A DNA stretch of 64,000 bases. Source: Epiperipatus broadwayi (lineage: Eukaryota; Onychophora; Udeonychophora; Euonychophora; Peripatidae). Position numbers and translations under genes: made by a program. Of the stretch, positions 54,183 through 63,965 are shown piece after piece. Numbering within the stretch: position 1 is the stretch's first letter; every line of letters begins with the position of its first letter. A model generated the notes under the pieces. The model had not been told where the DNA came from, searched no databases, and was given only the letters and a program-made list of their open reading frames with translations. Location: positions 1,840,001 to 1,904,000 of the forward strand of contig JAQFVV010000021.1 of the NCBI GenBank assembly GCA_028023455.1, read 5' to 3'.

Positions 54183-54487
54183 ACACATTGATTACGTAAG
54201 TAATATTCATTAAGGCTGTAGCCTCAAGCATATGTGTATAAAATGCAATAGTAGGGACCTCTACAGGTCACACATTGATTATGTAAGTAATATTCATTAA
54301 GGCTGTAGCCTCAAGCACATGTGTATAAAATGCGATAGTAGGGACCTCTACAGGTCTTAAACCACAAGCTTACTCTTTGGAAGAAAAGAGGGGAACCCTG
54401 AGTAAGCTTGTGGTTTAAGACCTGTAGAGGTCCCTACTATCACATTTTATACACATGTGCTTGAGGTTACAGCCTTAATGAATACTA
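54183..54487. mobile_element. Hairpin D with a duplicated left arm
   Basis: The left arm occurs twice in direct order (54183-54268 partial, 54268-54377 complete) and the right arm once (54399-54487). Blocks: TAATATTCATTAAGGCTGTA, GCCTCAAGCACATGTGTATA, AGTAGGGACCTCTACAGGTC, TTAAACCACAAGCTTACTC. Loop about 22 bp. Sister of 53.3 kb. Confidence 0.85.
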
Positions 54488-54775
54488 CAATGTATTAAAG
54501 TAATTTTTTTAGCTCTTATACTGGATAAAAATAATCTTTAAAAAATCAGATTTGTTTCTGTATTGTAAATATGCAGGTAATATGTTAACTAGAGATGAGA
54601 ATCATATCCTAATAATTATGATTAGCTAGTACATTTTATTAAGAATATGTGAAAATACATTCACAATGAGTAATTGTATGTTGAGCTATATCCATCATCT
54701 AATAATCCAACATATAATTACAACTAAACCACCATCATTACAAAACCTTCAAACAAATACATTCAGAAGTAGCTT
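54488..54775. other. Spacer with a possible PLE-1 tail scrap
   Basis: GTATGTTGAGCTATATCCATC at 54678 resembles the outer end of the PLE-1 tail (34.85 kb). Otherwise unrecognised. Confidence 0.3.
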
Positions 54776-54920
54776 AAATGCTTGTGATATAATGGCTAGA
54801 ATCTTAACCTGTTAAATCCATTAATTGGAATTCATGTCTGGTCCATTTCCCCAAAAGCAAAAAAAAAATGTTCCCAGTAGATATCTGACATCTCTCCTAG
54901 CTATTCATCCAGCAGTGAGG
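54776..54920 (+). mobile_element. Possible SINE4 copy
   Basis: GTGATATAATGGCTAGAATC (A-box-like), then TTGGAATTCATGTCTGGTCC (B-box-like), an A-rich stretch, and an ATCCAGCAGTGAGGAATAAT end. A second copy at 57.1-57.3 kb shares the end. tRNA origin is likely but the boxes are worn. Confidence 0.4.
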
Positions 54921-55029
54921 AATAATTGAGTATCTAGAGATTTTAGATAGAGAGTAAAGGGTTAAACCACTAAACACTGCCTAATAGGATAGTCGTGGCT
55001 ATGGTTGTTTAAGAGCCAAAGACACCAAA

Positions 55030-55385
55030 ATGTATGGGAGCTGAATTGAGTTCAGACCCATATGACTATATAAGCTACTGAGCTTAGATTGAAGATATTA
55101 ACAATGTTTTCAATTTCATTCTCATAGTTTTGTAGTAAAGTAGAGTTAAAAGGTGGCTGCTGGAGGGTTGAATTAGATCCTAAGATCTAGGTGCAGTGCT
55201 CTCAGATCCAAGGCTCCTCCCTGATGATGGCCACAAGCCAGAAACTAGTCTGGGGATATTGGATGAGTAGGCACTAGATAGGGATTTATGCACAAGCCTT
55301 CTGGCATCCATTGATTACTCTGTTTGGCACAGGGTGGCACTACTGTATGGAGAGTTTTGTCTTTGTTTAGAATAAAGGGTCACAA
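55030..55385 (+). mobile_element. Ribozyme element A, right half, with an element-C-like leader
   Basis: 55040-55100 (TTGAGTTCAGACCCATATGA, CTATATAAGCTACTGAGCTT) resembles the outer arm of element C at 39.86-39.92 kb. Then GTGCAGTGCTCTCAGATCCA, the hammerhead, and the right arm of element A to GGCACTACTGTATGGAGAGT. No inverted left arm. This junction links elements A and C. Confidence 0.65.
55221..55250 (+). ncRNA. Minimal hammerhead ribozyme, intact core
   Basis: CTGATGA (55221-55227), stem II TGGC/GCCA (4 bp) around CACAA, GAAAC (55241-55245), loop TA, GTC (55248-55250). Relative to 47.76 kb the first stem II pair has become T-A, restoring pairing. Stem I: the base next to the core is C against T, the following five pairs form. 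Predicted cleavage after 55250. Confidence 0.75.
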
Positions 55386-55845
55386 ATTAATCTAGTTTGG
55401 TCAGGTGATTGGCAAATATATATTTGTAAATTGATGTAATCTTCATTATTTGTAAATAGGATAATACAAGGTTATTTTGTACTATTTACATTTATATAAA
55501 AATATAAAGCTTTAATAGGCTTTCAAGAATGTTTTAAATAAGATGAACTAATTAAAGAAGTAATAGAGTCAAAGCAAAAGTGATCTGATATTGATAATAA
55601 ACCTATTAATCACTACTTTATATAATTGGTAGCTAGAAAAATTTAAGAAAATATCCTGAAAGGAAAAGATATAAAAACAACATCAAATGATATTTCTACA
55701 TGATAATAATCATATTGAAAGTTTGTAAAGCTGAATATACTAAACTTTAATAATATTGAAAATCATTTACAATGTTGCAAAGTATGATGTTGGCATGCTT
55801 CTGCAGGTAATAGCTTCATATGTAAAATATAATGTAATTCAATTG
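55386..55845. other. No recognised feature
   Basis: AT-rich spacer. Confidence 0.4.
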
Positions 55846-55849
55846 TGCA

Positions 55850-56225
55850 TTTAAACTTTTCTTATGCAACTGTAATTTGGATTAAATGCTTGGAAATAGA
55901 AGTGCAAACTAAGAAAAGCTTAAAATGCAATTCTTATATGAAGTGAGAGATAAAAAAAGGCTTAAACTCTTATACTATTGATATACATTGATCATGCTTT
56001 CAATATCTGTATAACAATATCATAATCATAGCATACAGTCACAAAGTGAGGGTGAATGGTTTGAGTCTGTATTGCTATAATTATGATATTATTATACATA
56101 TTCTGAGCATAGTATATTAAGAGTACAAGAATTCTCATTTAAGATTTTCTTATTCTCACTTCATATAAGAATTCCATCTTAAGTTTTTCATAGTTCACAC
56201 TTCCAAGCATTTAACTCTAAGTAAA
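55850..56225. repeat. Fold-back E
   Basis: TTAAATGCTTGGAAATAGAAGTG...CTTATATGAAGTGAGAG (55884-55955) pairs with CTCACTTCATATAAGAATTC...CACACTTCCAAGCATTTAAC (56155-56217). The outer AACTTTTCTTATGCAACTGT is shared with 36.78 kb. Confidence 0.7.
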
Positions 56226-56478
56226 ATGTAATGCCAACCATGCAGCTACATTCAGTCATTATGCATTTTTGTGTACAAGATGTACTTCTGCCTTGATAAC
56301 GACACTAGATGTCATCCAGCTATGTTCTCCAATAAGTATATAAAAATCAGAGACAGCAAAATAGCACACCCAGATATTTTTCCAGCTACTGCCATAATAC
56401 TATAAATTGAGATCATTAATTGAACTTAATAACTAGATCTTAGCTGAATCTTTGCTTACTAAATAAAATTATCCTTGA
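56226..56478. other. No recognised feature
   Basis: Spacer. Confidence 0.35.
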
Positions 56479-56479
56479 A

Positions 56480-56481
56480 AC

Positions 56482-56568
<87 letters not shown>

Positions 56569-56588
56569 GATGATGATGATGATGATGA
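56480..56588. repeat. (AAT)n(GAT)n microsatellite, about 105 bp
   Basis: About 29 AAT repeats, then AACGATGATGATGATGATGA. Confidence 0.97.
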
Positions 56589-57115
56589 CTACTTGCCTAT
56601 ATTAAAATTAAAATTGTCATTCATATTAGGTGGGCCAGTAATAATTTTTCTTTGATGAGATGTAAATGTAAACTGTTTTTTCTAAGAGTTCACTCTCTCC
56701 TAATTGCTTTTCTACCTCATGATAAGTTGGAAGAATACTTATTGTTAGAAATTTGTAGTTTAGAGTGATTAAATGTTGTAGAGAAAAGTGATAAATTTAA
56801 TCTGGCTTATAGTAGAAGTATGATTTTTGCAACACTGAATTTCTAAACATGTATTCTTTGCCAAAGGGAGAAAGTACATCTCATAAAAAATATCTGGTAA
56901 TTTGGCCTGACACAATTTCAGCATCAGTACAAGTATCACATTGAGCTTTGACCCAAAAGGCTTTAGCTCTTAAGTCTATCACTATAGTGCTACGTTAATT
57001 GCACAGGGCAAGGAGTTATTTGCATGTGTTTGTGTAAATATACCAATATATTAGCTATTAAAATTAAATGTATTATATTGTCTCCTATAATGAGGCTTAT
57101 AAAACTTTAATATTA
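56589..57115. other. No recognised feature
   Basis: Spacer. Confidence 0.4.
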
Positions 57116-57119
57116 CTCA

Positions 57120-57325
57120 TTATACATTATTGCTATTTTGAAGACTACATATTACAGTGATTGATTTATCTGCCACACCATCAATTTGGGGTTTGAATCC
57201 TGGGCAGATGAGTCTTAAAATTGTTTTAGATTAAAAAAAATATTGGTGTTAATTTTCTGATAAACATCTCATACTCAATCAAGATAATCATTCAACAGCA
57301 GTCAGTAAATGGATCTCCAGCTATT
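57120..57325 (+). mobile_element. Possible SINE4 copy
   Basis: GGGGTTTGAATCCTGGGCAG (57188-57207) contains a good B box; the A box upstream is unclear. After an A-run, TCATTCAACAGCAGTCAGTA and ATGGATCTCCAGCTATTTAT end it. Shares its end with 54.78 kb. Confidence 0.4.
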
Positions 57326-57955
57326 TATAGCTTAAATATAAAATTTATTATCAATCTGGATTGGTCAGATCATTGTCACTGAACTCACAGTATGAAGAAA
57401 AAATGGATCGAAATATAAAGTGGCCTTTATTATAATCACTCATTTTATATATAAAAAAAGGTGTTCTTTATATCTTGATTATTAATAAGATACAAAAAAA
57501 AATCAATAAACTAGAATAAAATATAAAAACTTTTATTACACTTCACTAGCAATCTTGAGAATTATTTAGATGTGACGTCAAGTAACATTTCTCGTTGTGA
57601 TTTGACATTACAGTGATAATTCTGTCCAATCCAAAGCTTTATGATAATTTTCTCTTTCTGTTTTGCATTGAATACTTATGACATACTTATGACATGACTT
57701 TATAAACTCAAAACGCAATTATTTTACATTCTTTTCATTAATATTTTTTAATTTATTTGTTTTTCTCTATTTTAACTGCATATGAATGGCCAAGCTGCAG
57801 CTTTGATAACTTTCAATATGGCATATTTAATGTTAATAATAATTTAATGCACTTTCTTAGTTAAAACTAATTGCTTTGTATCGACAAGTAAAATTAATAT
57901 TTTTAAGTTTGCAATTCTGTGTGCACGTGTATAAAAATAAACACATTTTTTTTTA
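57326..57955. other. No recognised feature
   Basis: AT-rich spacer. Confidence 0.4.
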
Positions 57956-57959
57956 TTGA

Positions 57960-58260
57960 CTTTAAAGACATGCAGATGTCTAAAGGTTTAGATCTTCTTC
58001 TTGAGAATTATCTTTTAGATAAATGCTTAACTTGAGTTGGTTTTTTGAATCTAATGTTCAACTCCTCACTGAAGAGACCCATAGGTCGAAACCAGTCTGG
58101 GGATGGGAACAATCTAAGATAAAGATGATTTGAAGTGCCTTCTCTTGTAGTAGCATTTATCATAATAAAAAAAGCTTGTTTAGAACGTTAGCATGCTCTT
58201 AAGTTTACAAATTGGTAATTGCAAACTATATATAAGTCATGTGACATCTGACTTTTTATT
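57960..58260 (+). mobile_element. Ribozyme element B, half copy
   Basis: AACTTGAGTTGGTTTTTTGA, TCTAATGTTCAACTCCTCA, the hammerhead, GGGGATGGGAACAATCTAAG, CTTCTCTTGTAGTAGCATTT, AAGCTTGTTTAGAACGTTAG, and the TATATAAGTCATGTGACATC flank. Same order as the right half of 12.26-12.41 kb and 60.6-60.78 kb; the inverted left half is absent. Confidence 0.7.
58069..58097 (+). ncRNA. Minimal hammerhead ribozyme, intact core, best stems
   Basis: CTGAAGA (58069-58075), stem II GACC/GGTC (4 bp) around CATA, GAAAC (58088-58092), loop CA, GTC (58095-58097). Stem I: TCCTCA/TGGGGA, 6 bp with one G-U. Related copies at 12.2 kb have GAGC/GCTC, so both sides of stem II changed together. Stem III is the minimal 2 bp. 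Predicted cleavage after 58097. Confidence 0.8.
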
Positions 58261-58920
58261 ATTACTATTGATATTCAGTAATTTTTTTTATGTGCACTTT
58301 TAATGTTAAAAACTTAAACTTTCTATGTTTGTAAAAATATTTTAAACACAGCTTATTAAAATGAAATGTAAAATAAAAATTCTATAAATTACAATGTATA
58401 AAAAGAGGATATTTGGTAGGGAAAAAGGAAAAGTATATCGCATATAATTTAGAATTTAGTGGTCTGGTGTCCAATACTTAAAAAAAATTGCTCATGTGAG
58501 GCCCACCAAACATTGTAAGGTTATCTTTTAAAAGTCGTTTCAATATTTGAAATGTAGGGGGGGAAATAAATAAAAACATCAGGGAGAAAAAGCAAGGGTT
58601 TTAGGATTAATTTTCCAGTTGAGTATCTAAGAAAAATCAAATGATTGACAAATAACCAATGCTTGAATATCATATGACTTTTTAAAATTGCTTGTGTTTT
58701 AAATGGTAGAATTGTTCTTTTGAGAGCCATGGATCCATAGATCAGAATTCAACTCTATCACTATCTTATTCAAACTTCAGCTGACCTTCCATAGGTTTAT
58801 ATATCACAGTTCAGCTCTGTCATTTCTGGTATTTGAACTTCATATGACCTCCTGAGTAGCAAACAACTTGAATACTTTGTTACTAGAGATACTCAATAAA
58901 AAAATGTAAGGGGTAAAATT
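58261..58920. other. No recognised gene
   Basis: 58735-58870 repeats a TCA(A/G)CTCT(A/G)TCA(C/T)T phrase twice, perhaps a worn SINE3 pair. The 69-residue minus frame has no family match. Confidence 0.35.
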
Positions 58921-58924
58921 TTAT

Positions 58925-59135
58925 ATATCATATGATTAGTTAAAATCTTAAACAGGATTCCAATAGATCGTAAAAAACCTAGAAAGAGAACACATATGAG
59001 ATAGATGGATAAAATAAGCAAGTGTGCTTGGGTGATGTGGAGAAGAAAGGCTAGAGGTCAGTGAAAATGGACTGAATTTGGAGAAATTTTCATCCTGCAA
59101 TGACTCGATAATGGTTGAAAGTAATTATTAGTTGC
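58925..59135 (+). pseudogene. RTE-type LINE C-terminal remnant
   Basis: Reads VKILNRIPIDRKKPRKRTHM (58944-59000), RWIK.ASVLG-like, WRRKARGQ.KWTEFGE (59040-59085), then the CATCCTGCAATGACTCGATAA 3' end. The same blocks as 33.8 kb; stops in the middle. Confidence 0.7.
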
Positions 59136-59194
59136 TCAGAAGATGAAGTGATGTTTGAACATCAAAGTAACATACTGTGTGCAATAATTTCATT

Positions 59195-59325
59195 CACTTA
59201 CCCTGTGGATTAGAGTGTTGTACTCTGAAGTTTCATATTCATGTATCCTGGCCCAGCTCTTTCACTTCCGATGCCCAAACTTTTTATAAACTTCCGAGCA
59301 ACAAATCATTCGATCAATTCACGTG
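59195..59325 (+). mobile_element. SINE3 copy, worn
   Basis: CCCTGTGGATTAGAGTGTTG, TACTCTGAAGTTTCATATTC, CACTTCCGATGCCCAAACTT, TTTATAAACTTCCGAGCAAC. Head and end in family order; the B box is unclear. Confidence 0.5.
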
Positions 59326-60425
59326 ACCAAACTAAAAATTTAGTTAAATCAAATTGACGTAAGCTTTTGAATATTTTTTTTAAATATAAAAAAAAGCTAT
59401 TATAGTATTATGAAAACGGTGCTGTTCTTTTTTAAAGGCCTTTTCTGAAAGTTTATCTCTTTAAATGTTAATAATTAAGTTATTTATTTTTAATTAGACC
59501 TACATAGTTTGTAAGAAAAACTTTTCTAATTACAAACATCTATTTGTTTATCCAATTCGCTCTAGAGATTTTAACGACTTACTGAGTTCTATTTTCAGAT
59601 ATATCAGAGGTTATATTTTTCCTGAAGATAAAACTCTCAAACATGTTTCACAATTTCTTAATTTTTTTTTTTTAGAAATGTTTTATGAATTTGGATCTTC
59701 TTATAATAAAGAGATGCAGAAATTGGATTAATTTGAATATTGTTTTTATTTTATTTACTAATTTCCTTTAGTGGCCATTCTACAGAGCAATAAAAGTTTA
59801 TTTCGGATCAAGAAGAGACTCAATTATTTTATTATATGCAATCTAAAGAGAGTTCATTTGCTTTAAAATCAACCAGCTTGGCCACATGAGCTTTTGGTCT
59901 GATCTGGAACTCAATGCTTTGGTAGATTTATTCATTACAAAGACAATTAATTTTGTTTCTAGATAAAAATGAAATAAAGATCACAACTGTCTCCATTATC
60001 ATTATCATCATAATCCCCTTGTATATGAGCTTGACTATTCCAATTAAAAAAAACAAAAAGAAATAATAAGCCAGAGATTAATTTTGTAATGACTATAAAA
60101 ACTAATCCATTAAACAAAGTAGGTCCATGTATACAGTACCCTCGTTTATTATTTTGCTGACATGTTGTCTTTTAATTTCTTATGCAATCCACTTTACTTT
60201 CTGAAAAACCTAAATATTTATCTAATTACAATTGTACACTATATATATGCATCTTGCCAGTGAGTTTTACAGTGGTTGAATATATAAGTCCTTGAACTAC
60301 AAACCATTGGTGTGTTGTGACATTTAATGATGGTGAAGCTGTTTATAATCAAACTAGAGATATACACATTACAAATTACTGATTTAATGATATGCATAGA
60401 AATATATTTAATAAAATCAAGTAAT
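59326..60425. other. No recognised gene
   Basis: AT-rich DNA with a short (CAT)n at 59998-60012. No supported coding or repeat signal. Confidence 0.4.
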
Positions 60426-60429
60426 ATAT

Positions 60430-60785
60430 CACATGACTTATATAGCTAGCATTTACAAATATGTAAAATAAAGAGCATGCTAATAGCTCTAAATAAGCTT
60501 TTTTTTAATGACAAATGCTACAAGAGAACACATTCTTTATCTAGGATGGCTTCCATCCCTAGATCAGTTTTGAGCTATGGTTCTCTTCAGTGAGATGCCT
60601 AAAAATTTCAGATCTTTTTCTTAAGAGTTAAGTATTAGATAAATGCTTAGCTTGAGTTGGTATTTTGAATCTGGTGTCCTAGCTCCTCACTGAAGAGAGC
60701 CATAGCTTGAAAGCATTCTTTTATAGCATTTATCAAAAAATAAAAAGCTTGTTTAGAGCTATTATAATGTTCTTTATTTTAAATA
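60430..60785. mobile_element. Ribozyme element B, palindromic copy
   Basis: Left arm (minus) 60470-60595: GAGCATGCTAATAGCTCTAA, AATGCTACAAGAGAACA, GATGGCTTCCATCCCTAGAT. Right arm 60685-60785: hammerhead, GCATTTATCAAAAA, AAGCTTGTTTAGAGCTATTA. The minus hammerhead (60562-60590) has CTGAAGA, GAAC/GCTC, AAAAC and ATC. The plus one (60690-60713) has CTGAAGA, GAGC/GCTT, GAAAG and no GTC. Both are worn. Confidence 0.7.
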
Positions 60786-61145
60786 TATATTTATAAATAG
60801 TTTATTTTACTATTACTGTTTATAAGTTATACTTATAAATACTTATTTATATAAGAAGGTTGTATTTCATATAGTTGAAACACAAGGTACAAAACAATGT
60901 ACTTATTAATTTGTTAAGAGTTACTCAAATAAATAGTCAAAATTGCATGAAAGTGCTAAGACACAATTTAAATACTGCATCCATGTGCTGCACCAAATGG
61001 CACTTATACTTTATGAAGTGCATATGCAAAGTATAGTTGTTGCCTATAGTATTACACAATGATATTGTTTTGCTATGGATGCAAGTTAAAGTTTTGACAT
61101 TTCCTATATCCACTCCATGCTCTAAATTAGAATTCTTTAGGATTA
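60786..61145. other. No recognised feature
   Basis: Spacer. Confidence 0.4.
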
Positions 61146-61148
61146 GCA

Positions 61149-61520
61149 GAGCTGTGACATAATGATCTGGCCATAATTATTATAACTTTGTGAATATATT
61201 TTTATTACCTGTGAAGTATCACTCTAGGTTTAACAAACGTTATATTTAAAAAAAATGAGTTTTTGAATTCAAGTCAATTTTGAAAAAAAGATTATGAATA
61301 CAATATAAATAAAAGAAATTAAATAAAATGAATGTCAAAAATTGCTTTTGATTGCTAATTTCTTTAGCGGAAAAATCTTTTATTTATATCGTATTCATAA
61401 TATTTTTTTAAAAATTAGTCAAATTCAAAAACTCATGTTTTAAATATAAAGTTTGCTATGATGTAATCATTCAGCTATAATTATTCTAAACTTTGCGAAT
61501 TATTCTAACACTTTAGGTTT
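61149..61520. repeat. Inverted repeat enclosed by direct repeats
   Basis: GCTGTGACATAATGATCTGG ... ACTCTAGGTTT (61149-61232) recurs in direct order as GCTATGATGTAATCATTCAG ... CACTTTAGGTTT (61456-61520). Between them ATGAGTTTTTGAATTCAAGT...AATACAATATAAATAAAAG (61255-61315) pairs with TTTTATTTATATCGTATTC...TCAAATTCAAAAACTCATG (61378-61437). Confidence 0.7.
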
Positions 61521-61574
61521 GTTGTTTTGTTAAAGATTATTATTTATTCAATAAATTAGTACAGATCAATTAGT

Positions 61575-62010
61575 TTTTACAAGGGATGTGCCACTTCCAC
61601 CATAACCATTGGTCATGCCACTGTTGCAAATACATCAATATATGAAACAATCTGGTTCATTGTTGTGTTTGTTTAATATTTTGTGATGTTGTCTTATGAT
61701 TCCTTTTGCAACAAACTTCTTTCTAAATAGACTTCAGCATTTTGTCTAATTGTGCCTCTTCATTGTACTCTATTTCCTTCTATATCTTCCCAATAAATCT
61801 TTGTAGTGTAAACAGAGTCTATTCCTTGAAAAACCATGCCAAGATTCACCATAAAATCTTTTATTGCTCATTGGTTTCACATCCCCAATCCAATGGGGAT
61901 ATAATTTTACAATAATGGATTCTACAGATCATAACCAGAAAGCTGAATAACATACTGATTAGTTTTCGATATCACTACCATATTTTTAAAATTCTACAGA
62001 GCATTCTTAA
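61575..62010 (-). pseudogene. LINE3 C-terminal remnant
   Basis: On the minus strand: LRMLCRILKIW (about 61975-62008), the HWIGDVKPMSNKRFYGESWH-like block (shifted frames, 61845-61905), GFSRNRLCLHYKDLLGRYRR (61790-61850), then KKFVAKGIIRQHH and a C-terminal CICNSGMTNGYGGSGTS (about 61580-61640) like the end domains of LINE ORF2. The same order as 20.06-20.66 kb. Frames broken. Confidence 0.7.
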
Positions 62011-62215
62011 GTAAAATATTTTTGTCTTTATGTTATTTTAAAAGCAATTCAAGTCCTGTGTCTATATAATAAATAAGTCAAAAAAGCACCTCTATATTTG
62101 ACTAATTTAATGGAAGTTAGTATGTCACTGTAAATAAATACACTGTTGGATAGAATCAATATGACATCACTTGATCTACAAAAAAAGATGATTTCAATTC
62201 TAAAGATTCACAAGC
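62011..62215. other. No recognised feature
   Basis: Spacer. Confidence 0.35.
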
Positions 62216-62219
62216 ACTG

Positions 62220-62395
62220 TTTAAAAATCTAAATGTTGTTCACTGATAAAAGCCAAGCCATAGGCTAGATACTAGTCTGTGGATATTTGAATGGAATACT
62301 ACTGCATAAGAATTTCTCAGGCATTACCATCTGGTGTCTATTGATTACTAAAACTTCCACTAGATGGGGTTTCAGAAAGGAGTCTGTTGTTAATT
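62220..62395 (+). mobile_element. Ribozyme element A, half copy
   Basis: TGTTGTTCACTGATAAAAGC with a hammerhead relic (CTGATAA 62243-62249, GATAC, GTC 62275-62277), then TGTGGATATTTGAATGGAAT, GGCATTACCATCTGGTGTCT, ATTGATTACTAAAACTTCCA, CTAGATGGGGTTT. Two core changes (G8 to A, GAAAC to GATAC). Confidence 0.6.
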
Positions 62396-62740
62396 GAAAG
62401 GAGACCCTTCCATTCCTCTTGGAGGAATTGAGCAGCGCAAATTCCTAATGTTCACTTCATATTTTCTTGTCCCAAACATGGATGGGATGTTCACCAACAT
62501 GCACCAATTAGCGTGATGAGTTTATTGGTGTTTTACCTCTGTTAATATCAAGAAACACCATGATCTTTCTTCCCAATTGCCTGATAAGCAGAATGAATGT
62601 GTGTGTGCCTGAAATTTTTTTTCTCACAGATATATACAATCATGACAGACAAAAATACCTCATGGCCCTTATCCTCATGAGGTTGTAAAGTCACCAGCCA
62701 AGGTAGCATTTGGGAATTCCCTGATTGTGGATCCAGGCTG
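62396..62740. other. Moderate-GC stretch, unrecognised
   Basis: Higher GC than its neighbours, with CCCAAACATGGATGGGATGT and CTGTTAATATCAAGAAACACC. It lies directly 5' of an RTE-type endonuclease relic and could be that LINE's 5' UTR. No domain found; a 78-residue minus frame at 62548-62784 is not supported. Confidence 0.35.
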
Positions 62741-62744
62741 CCAT

Positions 62745-63010
62745 TTGATGAAGTTTTATTTAGGTATTTACAACTGCATATCACTTATAAGTAAAAAAAG
62801 ATTGCAAGAATTGGAAGAATTGTCTTATATTAAATGGGACATTATTGGACTTTGTGAAGTTAAAATAAAGGGTGAAGAGACAATTGATTAAAAAAGTAAA
62901 CATGTACTTTACAAAGACACAAATATTGGAAGTACAAGTGGAATAGGATTCATTATAAATAAAAAGTGAAAGAACAAAAGTGTGAAAATGCATGCAGTGT
63001 AAATCATTAA
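62745..63010 (+). pseudogene. RTE-type LINE, endonuclease N-terminus
   Basis: From 62769: YNCISLISKKRLQELEELSY, then IKWDIIGLCEVK (about 62829-62865), then GEETID, a stop, KSKHVLYKDTNIGSTSGIGF and IINKK (to about 62967). This is the start of an APE-type LINE endonuclease; the E in CEV corresponds to the metal-binding glutamate of the xET motif. Two stops. Beyond 63010 the match fades, and no RT follows before the minus-strand remnant at 63.5 kb. Confidence 0.75.
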
Positions 63011-63515
63011 AAAAAGAAGAAAATGAAATTAAAATAAAAAATAATTTAAATAAAAGCAAATTGGCTATGTTAGATTATTATGAAAAGAATATAAGGTTGA
63101 GCAGTTAATTACAAAAGGAAATTAATAAAAGAAGGTTTTTTTTTGAAAATATATAAAAAATATAAATATAATAGAGTAACAAATTGTATTATTTGATGAC
63201 AAGGAAAAATAATTTAATTTAAATATATATATAGAACAGAGATCTGCAAACTTTTTAACACAAGGATAAAAAGTATACTACGCCCCCCTCCCCCCTTAAA
63301 GAACTATGAGGAAAGAGGTGGAAAATATGTTCTTGAGAAATATGAATTTCTGATTAGCTATGGATATATTTTGAACATTTATTTTAGTAATAGACCAATA
63401 ATAGAATATGTGTATATACCTAACAAAAATAAAAAATTTCTTAAAAATAAATAAGTAAATCAAGAAATTACATTGGCAGTTTGATTTATTTACAAATTTA
63501 CCATATCAAAATATT
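63011..63515. other. No recognised feature
   Basis: AT-rich, with a C-run at 63281-63295. Confidence 0.4.
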
Positions 63516-63517
63516 CA

Positions 63518-63965
63518 TAATATTATCATCATCATCATTAATCATTACAAATTCACTGCAAAGTAAGATATTTCTAAGTTCAGTCCATTTTCTCTAAGAT
63601 CTAGCCTCTCTTTTCCACGTCACCCCTGCACACTTTTTATTTTATTCATCCATCTCACATTTGGTCTCTTTCTGAGTCTTTTACAATCTCTTGGTATCCA
63701 GTTTATTATTTCAATTGTCCATCTATTATCATCTCTTCTAGAAATATATCCAACCCAACTTTACTTCAATCTTTCAATTTTTTCAATAATGTCAGTAACA
63801 TGTTTTTTTCTTACTTATGTATTGTGTTTTTGATCTCCTCTTGTTATTCCTAACATGCATATCTCCATACTTCTTTATGTAGTCTGAAGTCTCTGTATTG
63901 CTGTTCTATAAAATGTCCAAGTCTCAGATCCATAAGTAAGAACTAGTAAAACACATTTCTTTAAA
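63518..63965 (-). pseudogene. RTE-type LINE, RT thumb to 3' end
   Basis: Minus strand from the window edge: VLLVLTYGSETWTFYRTAIQ (about 63895-63955), RSMEICMLGITRGDQKHNT (63815-63870), KHVTDIIEKIERLK (63765-63805), RRDDNRWTIEIINWIPRDCK (63690-63750), RLRKRPNVRWMNKI (63650-63690), then GLNLEISYF and a terminal (ATG)n read as ATCATCATCATC at 63522-63535. This is the textbook RTE C-terminal order and microsatellite tail, the best RTE copy here. Stops at several sites. The rest lies beyond the window. Confidence 0.85.

Noticed and set aside
62396-62740. Possible exon of a host gene because of higher GC
   Set aside because: No frame with recognisable protein and it lies directly before a LINE endonuclease relic; LINE 5' UTR is the simpler reading.
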